Positions 1 to 5,593 of a DNA stretch of 6,386 nucleotides are shown one piece after another (position 1 is the stretch's first letter; each line of letters starts with the position of its first letter). The notes beneath the pieces are model-generated. The model made no database searches and had not been told where the DNA came from. It saw nothing but the letters and a program-made list of their open reading frames with translations. The DNA comes from DATKFM01 sp035544395 (lineage in GTDB: Bacteria; Pseudomonadota; Alphaproteobacteria; Dongiales; Dongiaceae). Position numbers and translations under genes: made by a program. The stretch covers positions 1 to 6,386 of the forward strand of contig DATKFM010000324.1 of assembly GCA_035544395.1 (NCBI GenBank), in the 5' to 3' direction.

Positions 1-15
1 GGTCCCCGCTTGCGC

Positions 16-46
16 GAGAAAAGAAGGAAGAGAAGCTGGAAGAGAG
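16..46. repeat. Homopurine/homopyrimidine tract
   Basis: The plus strand is all purine from 16 to 35 and again from 38 to 46, interrupted only by CT at 36-37. It contains the small mirror repeat GAGAAG-CTG-GAAGAG. Read on the minus strand this is a pyrimidine-rich stretch just past the 49-127 dyad, beyond the 3' end of the cupin gene. It could help terminate that transcript, but it is C-interrupted and not a clean U-tract. No reading frame here looks like real coding sequence. Confidence 0.5.
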
Positions 47-48
47 CA

Positions 49-127
49 TGCGACGCCGCGGCTGGGACCGCCGGGGGAAGTACGGTCCCGATCGTCGATG
101 CGGCAACGGAATGGCCGCGGCGTCGCA
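49..127. repeat. 14-bp perfect inverted repeat with nested hairpin
   Basis: Positions 49-62 (TGCGACGCCGCGGC) are the exact reverse complement of 114-127. Inside the 51-nt interior, 64-70 (GGGACCG) pairs with 83-89 (CGGTCCC) around a 12-nt loop, so a transcript from either strand could form a long closing stem with at least one internal arm. The element lies downstream of the minus-strand cupin gene. It may be part of that gene's terminator region, a REP-like or miniature mobile element, or a small structured RNA. No flanking target duplication or coding capacity was seen. Confidence 0.6.
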
Positions 128-134
128 AGGTGTT

Positions 135-161
135 GCAGGCCCGTGGGAGGCGCGGGCCCGC
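135..161 (-). terminator. Possible hairpin terminator of the cupin gene
   Basis: In the minus-strand transcript, GCGGGCCCG (161 to 153) can pair with CGGGCCUGC (143 to 135), giving nine base pairs with one G-U wobble and a 9-nt loop. It begins 7 nt past the cupin stop codon. There is no U-run after the stem, so it is at best a non-canonical terminator or an mRNA-stabilising 3' hairpin. Confidence 0.35.
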
Positions 162-168
162 AAGGCCG

Positions 169-657
169 TTACATGTTGCTGTCCATCTTGTCGTGCAGGA
201 TGTCGGCGGAGATCAGCACCGCCTTCTCCTTGCCGGTGTTCCTCCACCAATGGGCTGTCGTGTGGGTCTCGGGCGCCACGTCGCCGGCTTTGTGCACGAT
301 CGGCACGGCGCAGGTGCTGGCATATTCGGTCACCTCGCCCGACACGATATAGATCATCGCCGGCCGATCCTCATGGCTGTGCCAGGGAACTTCGCCGCCG
401 GGCATGAGCTCGAGGCGGCGGATGCGGAACTGATGGTCGGTCACGCCCACCATCTCCTGGGAAAGGTCGGTGGTGGCGAGAACGGTGTCGGTCACATCCT
501 TGGGCATGGTGGCGCCGGCCCGCTGGCCGCTGCCGTCGGGCCGCAGCTGGTCGGCCGGGCATTCGCCGGCCTCGGCCGAGAAGGCGGTGAAGCCGGCAAT
601 CACGCCGGCGATGGCGGCCGTCCGCCAGATGGCGCGGCGCGGGTTGCTGTTGAACAT
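169..657 (-). CDS. Exported cupin-domain protein
   Basis: A 162-residue single-domain cupin. Residues 1-30 form an export signal: basic NPRRAIWR, a hydrophobic stretch, then a SAEA-GE cleavage site after about residue 30. The RR pair makes Tat export possible, but the motif is weak. The mature protein is therefore probably periplasmic. Cupin motif 1 is seen at about 87-107 with H93 and H95 in the form HxHxxRP and G107. Motif 2 is at 125-140 with G125, P129, H136 and N140. H93, H95 and H136 would be the metal ligands. The glutamate usual in motif 1 is absent; alanine 100 is near that place. C33 and C116 could form a disulfide. The start is supported by GAGGAG 8 nt upstream of ATG. Cupins range from dioxygenases and isomerases to non-catalytic binders, so no substrate is assigned. 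Confidence 0.88.
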   Translation of the reverse strand: MFNSNPRRAIWRTAAIAGVIAGFTAFSAEAGECPADQLRPDGSGQRAGATMPKDVTDTVLATTDLSQEMVGVTDHQFRIRRLELMPGGEVPWHSHEDRPAMIYIVSGEVTEYASTCAVPIVHKAGDVAPETHTTAHWWRNTGKEKAVLISADILHDKMDSNM

Positions 658-688
658 GGGAAACTCCTCTTCTGCTGCTAAGAAATCG

Positions 689-705
689 CGGCCGAAAAGG
701 CCGCC
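689..705. promoter_or_regulatory. Hairpin in the cupin leader
   Basis: GCGGCC (689-694) and GGCCGC (700-705) form a perfect 6-bp stem around a 5-nt loop. In the minus-strand RNA the stem is followed by GAUUUCUUA, giving a short terminator-like shape that ends 31 nt before the cupin start codon. It may act in the leader (attenuation or stability) or be incidental. No known riboswitch pattern was recognised. Confidence 0.35.
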
Positions 706-770
706 CTAACCGCAGGGAAAGTCGCCCAGGCCGCGCCGAAACGGAAATGCCGCCTGACTCCCGATTCGAT

Positions 771-791
771 AGCGGTCGGCTATGGACCGCT
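771..791. repeat. 7-bp perfect hairpin in the divergent intergenic region
   Basis: AGCGGTC (771-777) and GACCGCT (785-791) are perfect reverse complements separated by 7 nt. The element lies roughly midway between the divergent cupin and DJ-1/PfpI genes and could be a regulator-binding dyad or part of a transcript. Nothing else identifies it. Confidence 0.4.
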
Positions 792-818
792 CACAGCGCC
801 GTGATCGGAAAGCAAGGC

Positions 819-886
819 TCACCACGGAGGCACAGAGAAGACACAATCGTCACTTCGTCCTCTGTGCCTCCGTGCCTCCGTGGTGA
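819..886. repeat. Long inverted repeat made of 8-bp units
   Basis: The left arm, from 819, reads TCAC then CACGGAGG-CACAGAG type units. The right arm reads CTCTGTG-CCTCCGTG-CCTCCGTG-GTGA (860-886). Two 15-bp perfect pairings are possible: 823-837 with 860-874, or 819-833 with 872-886. This is because the right arm carries one extra tandem copy of CCTCCGTG. The loop is about 22 nt. The element fills part of the 366-bp gap between divergent genes, which contains no plausible gene. Its modular GGAGG-CAC make-up looks like a dispersed intergenic repeat, not like local coding sequence. The origin is inferred, not shown. Confidence 0.65.
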
Positions 887-951
887 AACCTTCTTGCCTG
901 TCTTTGGTTGTTTCATTCACAACGCCACCCGGGCCGCGAATCGATTCTCTC

Positions 952-969
952 CTGACAGCATGCTGTCAG
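952..969. promoter_or_regulatory. 18-bp perfect palindrome, probable operator
   Basis: CTGACAGCATGCTGTCAG reads the same on both strands. Its centre is about 63 bp upstream of the DJ-1/PfpI start codon and 12 bp upstream of a possible -10 element, TATAAC at 981-986. Perfect palindromes of this length at a promoter usually bind a dimeric helix-turn-helix repressor or activator. No regulator gene is in the window, so its identity is open. No convincing -35 was found at normal spacing from TATAAC, which would fit an activator-dependent promoter or a different true -10. Confidence 0.6.
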
Positions 970-1009
970 CAGGCCCCGTCTATAACCCGCCCCGAGCAAC
1001 GCCATGTAT

Positions 1010-1016
1010 GGAAAGG
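1010..1016 (+). promoter_or_regulatory. Ribosome binding site fixing the DJ-1/PfpI start
   Basis: GGAAAGG ends 7 nt before ATG at 1024. The reading frame stays open upstream to 880, but that extension would run through the operator palindrome and the 8-bp-unit repeat. The family homology also begins at the MKKSIAVLLV segment. Confidence 0.75.
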
Positions 1017-1023
1017 TCTCGAG

Positions 1024-1632
1024 ATGAAAAAATCCATCGCGGTCCTGCTGGTCGACGGCTTCGCCGATTGGGAAATCGGCCCGGTGTTGCCGGCCGCGCG
1101 GCATTACTTCGGCGCGTCCGTCATCACCGCCAGCCTCGACGGCAACGCCGTGCGCTCCATCGGCGGCCTCCTGGTGCAGCCGGAAAGGCGCCTCGCCGAT
1201 CTGAAGCCCGCGGCGGCGCATCTCTGGCTCCTGCCCGGCAGCGACTTCTGGGCCAAGGGTCCGCGCGCCGGCCTGTCCGAGGCGCTGCAGGCCCGCGCAA
1301 AGGCCGGAAAGCCGATCGCTGCCATCTGCGGCGCTACATTGGCCCTCGGCCATGCTGGCCTGCTGGACGGCATCGCCCACACGAGCAACAGCCTTGATTT
1401 CCTGAAACAGCATCTGCCGGCCTATCGTGGCGAGAAGCTCTACCGTGACAGCTTCTGCGTCCGGGACGACGGCGTGATCACCGCACCCGGCTCTGCTCCC
1501 GTATCGTTCGCCGCGGAAATCCTGCGGGCGCTATACCCCGACCAGGAAGAGATGATCCAAAGCTTCCGCCAGCAATTTGCCGCGGAGTTCATGTCGGGCG
1601 CGGCGCCCGAGAGGAAAAGCGTCGCCGCCTGA
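1024..1632 (+). CDS. DJ-1/PfpI-family protein (class I glutamine amidotransferase-like)
   Basis: A 202-residue, probably cytoplasmic protein with the flavodoxin-like DJ-1/PfpI fold. The first strand and turn are IAVLLVDGFADWEIGP, with the conserved acidic residue E17. A strand with LLPGSDFW is at 69-76. The nucleophile elbow is AAICGAT with Cys102, followed by GLLDG and HTSN, where H119 is the expected partner of the cysteine. APGSAP occurs near 154-159. Length and motif order are normal for the family. Members include protein/peptide hydrolases, glyoxalase- or deglycase-like enzymes, isonitrile hydratases and redox-sensing chaperones, and the sequence alone does not choose among them. It is transcribed alone and away from the cupin gene, with a palindrome at its promoter suggesting dedicated control. 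The start is set by GGAAAGG and by where homology begins. Confidence 0.9.
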   Translation: MKKSIAVLLVDGFADWEIGPVLPAARHYFGASVITASLDGNAVRSIGGLLVQPERRLADLKPAAAHLWLLPGSDFWAKGPRAGLSEALQARAKAGKPIAAICGATLALGHAGLLDGIAHTSNSLDFLKQHLPAYRGEKLYRDSFCVRDDGVITAPGSAPVSFAAEILRALYPDQEEMIQSFRQQFAAEFMSGAAPERKSVAA

Positions 1633-1668
1633 ATCAAGATCAGTCCCCTCCTGAACGCCTCGTCACAA

Positions 1669-1692
1669 TTCTCCCACAAGCCTGTGTGAGAA
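1669..1692 (+). terminator. Possible terminator hairpin after the DJ-1/PfpI gene
   Basis: TTCTC-C-CACA (1669-1678) pairs with TGTG-T-GAGAA (1683-1692): nine base pairs around one C-T mismatch, with a 4-nt loop. It lies 36 nt past the stop codon at 1632. No T-run follows, so termination is only a suggestion; the dyad might equally be a protein-binding site upstream of the next gene. Confidence 0.35.
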
Positions 1693-1767
1693 ACGGCACT
1701 TCGCCGCTGGCGTAATCGGATCAGCATCCGGAAAACAAAGACGCGGAGGCGCCGCCGCCGCCGGCCC

Positions 1768-1786
1768 GGTGCCGCTGGGCGGCATC
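1768..1786 (+). promoter_or_regulatory. Small GC hairpin upstream of the 723-residue gene
   Basis: TGCCGC (1770-1775) and GCGGCA (1779-1784) form a tight 6-bp stem with a 3-nt loop, extendable to eight pairs with a G-U (1769/1785) and G-C (1768/1786). It follows a GCC-repeat stretch (1750-1762). It sits 64 nt before the start codon and could be in the leader. No clear sigma-70 or EcfG promoter was found in 1633-1849. Confidence 0.3.
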
Positions 1787-1837
1787 GCGTCATCTCAAGA
1801 AAAATATCAAGGGGCCATTTCGCTCTCGCATTCTCGC

Positions 1838-1843
1838 AAGGAG
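1838..1843 (+). promoter_or_regulatory. Ribosome binding site fixing the start at 1850
   Basis: AAGGAG lies 6 nt upstream of ATG at 1850, which is ideal spacing. The frame is open back to an ATG at 1769, but that codon falls beside the 1768-1786 hairpin and lacks a comparable site, so 1850 is preferred. Confidence 0.85.
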
Positions 1844-1849
1844 TCAAAA

Positions 1850-4021
1850 ATGGCCAAGCCCGACAATGACTATACCGACATCCATGTCCGCGCCCAGCTG
1901 ATCGACATCGGCAAAGCGGACAAGGCCCCCGAAGTGTCCGCCTATGCGTTTTCGTCCGAGGGCCGCCTGCTCGCGACGGCGTCCGTCGATGCCAAGGGTT
2001 CTGCAATACTTAAAGTACCCGGCGCCCGCAATGTCGCGCGGCTGCGGGTCCTCGTCGGGCCCAAGGTCGACAAGGACGCGGCGGACTTCAACGATCTCAT
2101 CCGCCGCGGCGCCCAGGAGAAGCATCTGCGCGTGGATGCAAAGGCCGCGCGCTTTGATGTAGAGCTTACGATCTTCCCGGACATCTGGCGCTGCTGGCTC
2201 TGGGGCTTCTGCTTCGTGCGCGGCAATCTGAACAAGCGCGTGCTGGTCGGCGGCCAGTACGAGAACTTCCCGGTCTGCAACGCGACGGTGGAGGTGTACG
2301 AGGTCGATCCGATCTGGATCATCATTCCGAAACTGCCGGACCTGGTCCTGGATCGCCTGCGCCATATCATCGTCGATCCCCGCCCGATTCCCATACCGGT
2401 GCCGGAGCCCGGCCCCGATCCGGCGCCCTTCGCCCGCGCGGCCATGCTCCAGGAACAGGCGGAGTTCCGCCATCGCCTGGATGCCGATTCAGCCGACACG
2501 CTTCGACAGATCGCGCAATCCACCGACCTCCGCTACGCCGCACAGCTCGGCAGCAAGCTGCAGTTCCAGCAAGCGCTGATCGACAATGCCAAGCTGGTCC
2601 GCCCGCTGCTCTGCCTGTTCTATCCTCTGCTCGTCACCAAGCAGCTGGTGGCCACGGCGCAGACCGATGAATGCGGCCATTTCCAGACCCTCTTCTTCAA
2701 GGGCTGCCACAACCCGGATACGCCCGATCTCTACTTCAAGGCGAAGCAGAAGCTGTTCGGTTTCTTCGACGTCTATGTCTACGCGCCGACTCCGGTCGCC
2801 TGCTACACCTGGTGGAACTATGCCTGCGGGACGGAGGTCAATCTCTTCACGTCCAGTCCCTGGGCCCATACCTGTTCGCCCTGTCCGCCGGTCGTCGGTC
2901 CTGATGGCAAGAACCGCTGGGTCGCTTTCCTCGCCATCGGCGCCCATGGCCTGAACAATATCTACGGCACGGCACAGGATCTTGCCGGCAGCACGACGCC
3001 GGCGAACATCGGCCTGACGCAGGCCGGCGCGCCCTGGGGCAGCATGTTGCTGCCGCGGCTCGAATTCTCCAACGATCTGGAGGCCGCGGGCGTGCGCTAT
3101 TACCAGCTCTCCTGGCGCAAGGGCAGCAGCGGCGCGTTCCTGCCGCTGATCGGGCAGGTGCATCACTATTACCGCCATGATGTCTCCACGCCGACGGGCA
3201 ACATGCCGGCCTGGACGCCGGAACTGCTGGGGCCGATCCCGGTCGATGACGGCGCGGGCCACGAGGTCCCCAACATGTTCAAGATACCCTACCCGTCGGT
3301 GGCGCCGGCGGGCGTCTGGGACACGCCGCCCGACATCAACGAGATCAAGGAGCATTTCGCCAGCGCCAAGTTCCCGAGCGTGGAAATCGCGCCCGGCATG
3401 CATTACGACGCCACCGGCACTCTCGTCGGCAGCGACACCAGCGGCAAGTATGAGATCAAGGTCGATCTCTTCGACAACCACGGCCAGCCGGTGAATATCG
3501 GCGCGCTCGGCATCGTCTATGCCGTGCCCACCGATCCGGACGGCACCGGCACCGTCAACACGGTGGACGCCTCCACCCTCGGCCTGGTCAGCGGCAACAG
3601 CATGGTGATCACGCTCCATGTCGACAACAATGGCTGCTTTGCCGACATCGCGGCGCCCACCATCGCCGCAACCCCGGCCGATCCCTGCTGCGGCGTGCTG
3701 AAGTATCACGCCGGCGATTCCGTCACCATGGCCTGGCAGGCGCTGCATCCCCACAATTTCGCCACCTACAGCTTCGGCGTCGTTCGCGGGATTCAGTCCG
3801 TCATCTCCGAATCAGGTCCGGTGGCTGCCAGCACCAGCCCGAAGGTGCAGACGGTCGATCACCTGTTGAACGACAACCTGCCCGTGGGCTGCCCGGTGGA
3901 TGGCTGCACCGTCGCCGGCTTCAGCGAGAACCTGTATGTGGACGGCACAGCCAGCGACGGCTGGGGCGCCGATCTCTACAACGCCAGCTTCGTCCGCGCC
4001 TTCGTGCTGGCAAAGGCATAG
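1850..4021 (+). CDS. Large multidomain protein of unknown function with carboxypeptidase-regulatory-like segment
   Basis: A 723-residue protein I do not recognise as a named family. There is no signal peptide or obvious membrane anchor. Residues about 11-70 look like a small beta-sandwich (VSAYAFSSEGRLLATA, then ARLRVLVGP). A second sandwich of carboxypeptidase-regulatory type starts at PVCNATVEVYEVDP (141-154) and resumes at VATAQTDECGHFQTLFF (267-283). Between these halves is an insert with a proline-rich linker (177-193) and charged helices (194-262). The middle contains CYTWWNYACG (318-327), a CSPCPP cysteine pair (342/345) and HHYYRH (438-443). The C-terminal third contains YEIKVDLFDNHGQPVN (534-549), DPCCG (611-615) and FSENLYVDGTASDGW (691-705). 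There are 15 cysteines, many for a cytosolic protein. A good ribosome site and GC-rich third positions support expression. It appears monocistronic. Confidence 0.85.
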   Translation: MAKPDNDYTDIHVRAQLIDIGKADKAPEVSAYAFSSEGRLLATASVDAKGSAILKVPGARNVARLRVLVGPKVDKDAADFNDLIRRGAQEKHLRVDAKAARFDVELTIFPDIWRCWLWGFCFVRGNLNKRVLVGGQYENFPVCNATVEVYEVDPIWIIIPKLPDLVLDRLRHIIVDPRPIPIPVPEPGPDPAPFARAAMLQEQAEFRHRLDADSADTLRQIAQSTDLRYAAQLGSKLQFQQALIDNAKLVRPLLCLFYPLLVTKQLVATAQTDECGHFQTLFFKGCHNPDTPDLYFKAKQKLFGFFDVYVYAPTPVACYTWWNYACGTEVNLFTSSPWAHTCSPCPPVVGPDGKNRWVAFLAIGAHGLNNIYGTAQDLAGSTTPANIGLTQAGAPWGSMLLPRLEFSNDLEAAGVRYYQLSWRKGSSGAFLPLIGQVHHYYRHDVSTPTGNMPAWTPELLGPIPVDDGAGHEVPNMFKIPYPSVAPAGVWDTPPDINEIKEHFASAKFPSVEIAPGMHYDATGTLVGSDTSGKYEIKVDLFDNHGQPVNIGALGIVYAVPTDPDGTGTVNTVDASTLGLVSGNSMVITLHVDNNGCFADIAAPTIAATPADPCCGVLKYHAGDSVTMAWQALHPHNFATYSFGVVRGIQSVISESGPVAASTSPKVQTVDHLLNDNLPVGCPVDGCTVAGFSENLYVDGTASDGWGADLYNASFVRAFVLAKA

Positions 4022-4049
4022 GCGAAACGACGTTGCGTTGATTGCCGTT

Positions 4050-4078
4050 CAGGCCCCGGAGGACGACTCCGGGGCCTG
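4050..4078 (+). terminator. Strong hairpin terminator after the 723-residue gene
   Basis: CAGGCCCCGGA (4050-4060) and TCCGGGGCCTG (4068-4078) form a perfect 11-bp stem with a 7-nt loop, starting 28 nt past the stop codon. No T-run follows (ATATGCC), so it may need Rho or be a less efficient or bidirectional terminator. GTTCAGGC (4047-4054) can alternatively pair with GCCTGAAC (4083-4090), which would exclude the main stem. Confidence 0.6.
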
Positions 4079-4141
4079 ATATGCCTGAACCATCCAAATT
4101 CGTCTTCGCTCATGCGCCGGCCGTCGCAGCTGCTGCCGTCG

Positions 4142-4166
4142 GGAACCGGCGCTCTCTCCGGTCGTT
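4142..4166 (+). promoter_or_regulatory. Probable EcfG-type general stress promoter
   Basis: GGAAC at 4142-4146 is followed, after exactly 16 nt, by CGTT at 4163-4166. This matches the promoter pattern of the alphaproteobacterial general stress sigma factor (EcfG/SigT/RpoE2 group under PhyR-NepR control). Transcription would begin near 4172-4175, leaving a leader of about 25-28 nt before the YihY-family start at 4200. The site lies between the preceding terminator and the operon, where a promoter is expected. The match is by eye; no scan for other such sites in the genome was possible. Confidence 0.65.
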
Positions 4167-4199
4167 ATCCTGGATGCAAGCTCCCGCAAGGCATCCGCG

Positions 4200-5075
4200 A
4201 TGGAAACGCCGGCCCCCCTGATCAATCAGCTCCTGTCCTGGCAGTTCCTGAAAACCGTCATCGCCAGCTGGTTCAATGATCGCTGCCTCTCGATGGGCGC
4301 GGCGATCGCCTACTATGCCGCCTTCTCGCTGGCGCCCCTGCTCATCCTGGTGATCGCCGTCGCCGCGCTGGCCTTCGGGCGGGAGGCCGCGCAAGGCGCG
4401 ATCGTCGGTCAGCTCGGCGCCCTCATAGGGCCTGAGGGAGAGGCGGCGCTCGCGGCCCTGATCGAAAATGCCAGCCGTCCCGGTTCGGGCGGCCTGGTCG
4501 CCAACATCATCGGCGTCGGCGCCCTGCTGCTCGCCGCGACCGGCGCCGTCGGCGAGATTCAATCCTCGCTGAACGTCATCTGGAAGACCTCGCCCGCGAA
4601 GGAAAGTACTGTCCGTATCTTCCTGCGCCGCAAGATTCTCAGCTACTCATTTGTCGTGGTCATGGGATTCCTGCTGATGACGTCGCTCGTCGTCAGCGCG
4701 GCGCTGGCGGCGGCCGGCGGCCATCTCGCGGCCTATGTGCCCGGCCTCGATGTCATCCTCCAGATCGTGAATTTCATCGTCTCGCTCGCCGTCGTGACGG
4801 CGATCTTCGCCACGGTGTATAAGATCTTGCCGGACACGCCGATCGCCTGGCGGGATGTCTGGCTGGGCGCGATCGTCGCGGGCCTGCTCTTCACCTTCGG
4901 CAAGATCCTGATCGGCGCCTATATCGGCAGCAGCGCCATCGCCTCTACGTATGGCGCCGCCGCTGCGCTGGTGATCATTCTCCTCTGGGTTTACTACACC
5001 TCCCAGATCCTCCTCTTCGGCGCCGAGCTGGCCCACGAGCATGCGGCGCGCCGGCTGACGAAAAACACCCTTTAA
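4200..5075 (+). CDS. YihY/BrkB-family inner membrane protein
   Basis: A 291-residue polytopic membrane protein of the YihY/virulence-factor BrkB family, once misnamed ribonuclease BN. The family signature runs through AAIAYYAAFSLAPLLIL (34-50), SLNVIWKT (123-130), YKILPDTPIAWRDVWLGA (207-224) and the C-terminal STYGAAAALVIILLWVYY (249-266). About six membrane helices are seen, near 36-58, 100-118, 148-172, 185-208, 220-242 and 252-276. Length is normal, with no cytoplasmic extension beyond residue 276 apart from a basic tail. The biochemical role of the family is unsettled, with envelope or transport functions proposed. The ribosome site is weak (AAGG about 8 nt upstream). It is the first gene of a likely two-gene operon and lies just downstream of the stress-type promoter. 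Confidence 0.93.
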   Translation: METPAPLINQLLSWQFLKTVIASWFNDRCLSMGAAIAYYAAFSLAPLLILVIAVAALAFGREAAQGAIVGQLGALIGPEGEAALAALIENASRPGSGGLVANIIGVGALLLAATGAVGEIQSSLNVIWKTSPAKESTVRIFLRRKILSYSFVVVMGFLLMTSLVVSAALAAAGGHLAAYVPGLDVILQIVNFIVSLAVVTAIFATVYKILPDTPIAWRDVWLGAIVAGLLFTFGKILIGAYIGSSAIASTYGAAAALVIILLWVYYTSQILLFGAELAHEHAARRLTKNTL

Positions 5076-5106
5076 CGTCGCCGGCAATATTGAAGTGAGG
5101 TGATTC

Positions 5107-5583
5107 ATGTTCGCGCTTGCCGAACCCTGGTGGGAGCTGCTGGTCCGCGGCGCCGCCGTGTATCTGATGGTTCTTGTTCTGCTTCGCCTGACGGGAAAGC
5201 GCCAGGTCGGCGAGTTCACGCCGTTCGATCTCGTGCTGCTGCTCCTCATCAGCGAAGGCGCATCGAATGCGCTCCGGGCCGGCGACAGCTCGATTACCGG
5301 CGCGTTCCTGGTCATTGCCGTGATGCTGTCCATCAACTGGGCCTTGGGGAAGCTCGGCATTCATTCCAAGCGGTTCGAGCGGCTGATCGAAGGGCGCCCG
5401 CGCTTCCTGATCCGGGATGGCCGCGTCGATTACAAGTCTCTCCGCAAGGAATCGATCACCCACAGCGATCTCCTGATGTCGCTGCGCGCGCACCAATGCT
5501 TCTCGCCGCGGGAAGCCGCCTATGCGGTACTCGAAACCGACGGACCGATCTCCGTCTGCAAGAAGCAGGATCAAGGCCGGTAG
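5107..5583 (+). CDS. DUF421 (YetF/YcaP-like) membrane protein
   Basis: A 158-residue member of the DUF421 family. Three N-terminal membrane helices lie near 11-27, 38-56 and 62-82. The conserved loop LRLTGKRQVGEFTPFDLV is at 25-42, and SEGASNAL occurs at 49-56. A small soluble C-terminal domain follows: RFLIRDGRVDYKSL, then SDLLMSLRAHQCFSPREAAYAVLETDGPISV (helix-strand pattern, 120-150). The protein is at the short end of the family but looks complete, ending after the conserved GxIS segment. Family members are known mainly as membrane proteins of unknown mechanism. Start: GAGG at 5097-5100, 6 nt before ATG. It follows the YihY-family gene by 31 nt with no terminator between, so co-transcription from the stress-type promoter is likely. 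Confidence 0.92.
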   Translation: MFALAEPWWELLVRGAAVYLMVLVLLRLTGKRQVGEFTPFDLVLLLLISEGASNALRAGDSSITGAFLVIAVMLSINWALGKLGIHSKRFERLIEGRPRFLIRDGRVDYKSLRKESITHSDLLMSLRAHQCFSPREAAYAVLETDGPISVCKKQDQGR

Positions 5584-5593
5584 CGCGGCCGGC
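5576..5593. terminator. Weak dyad between convergent genes
   Basis: GCCGG (5576-5580) and CCGGC (5589-5593) pair across the 10-nt gap between the convergent DUF421 and unknown genes. A bidirectional terminator could be expected here, but a 5-bp stem without T-runs is weak support. Confidence 0.2.

Noticed and set aside
49..127. tRNA gene
   Set aside because: The closing stem is 14 bp and there is no T-loop GTTCRA signature or proper anticodon arm.
10..681. Plus-strand open frames across the cupin gene
   Set aside because: They run opposite a clear cupin with signal peptide and ribosome site, and their translations are Arg/Gly/Ala-rich without family features.
819..886. CRISPR array
   Set aside because: There is only one inverted structure with adjacent 8-bp units, and no regularly spaced repeats with unique spacers.
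880..1023. N-terminal extension of the DJ-1/PfpI gene to the ATG at 880
   Set aside because: It would translate through the inverted repeat and the operator palindrome, and homology plus a good ribosome site begin at 1024.
2489..3754. Open frame of 421 codons antisense to the 723-residue gene
   Set aside because: GC-rich codon bias on the plus strand leaves this antisense frame open. Its translation is low-complexity (G, R, A, D, V, H) with no domain or ribosome site.
4647..5574. Long minus-strand open frames opposite the YihY and DUF421 genes
   Set aside because: They are shadows of two well-supported membrane-protein genes and show D/R/Q-rich low-complexity translations.
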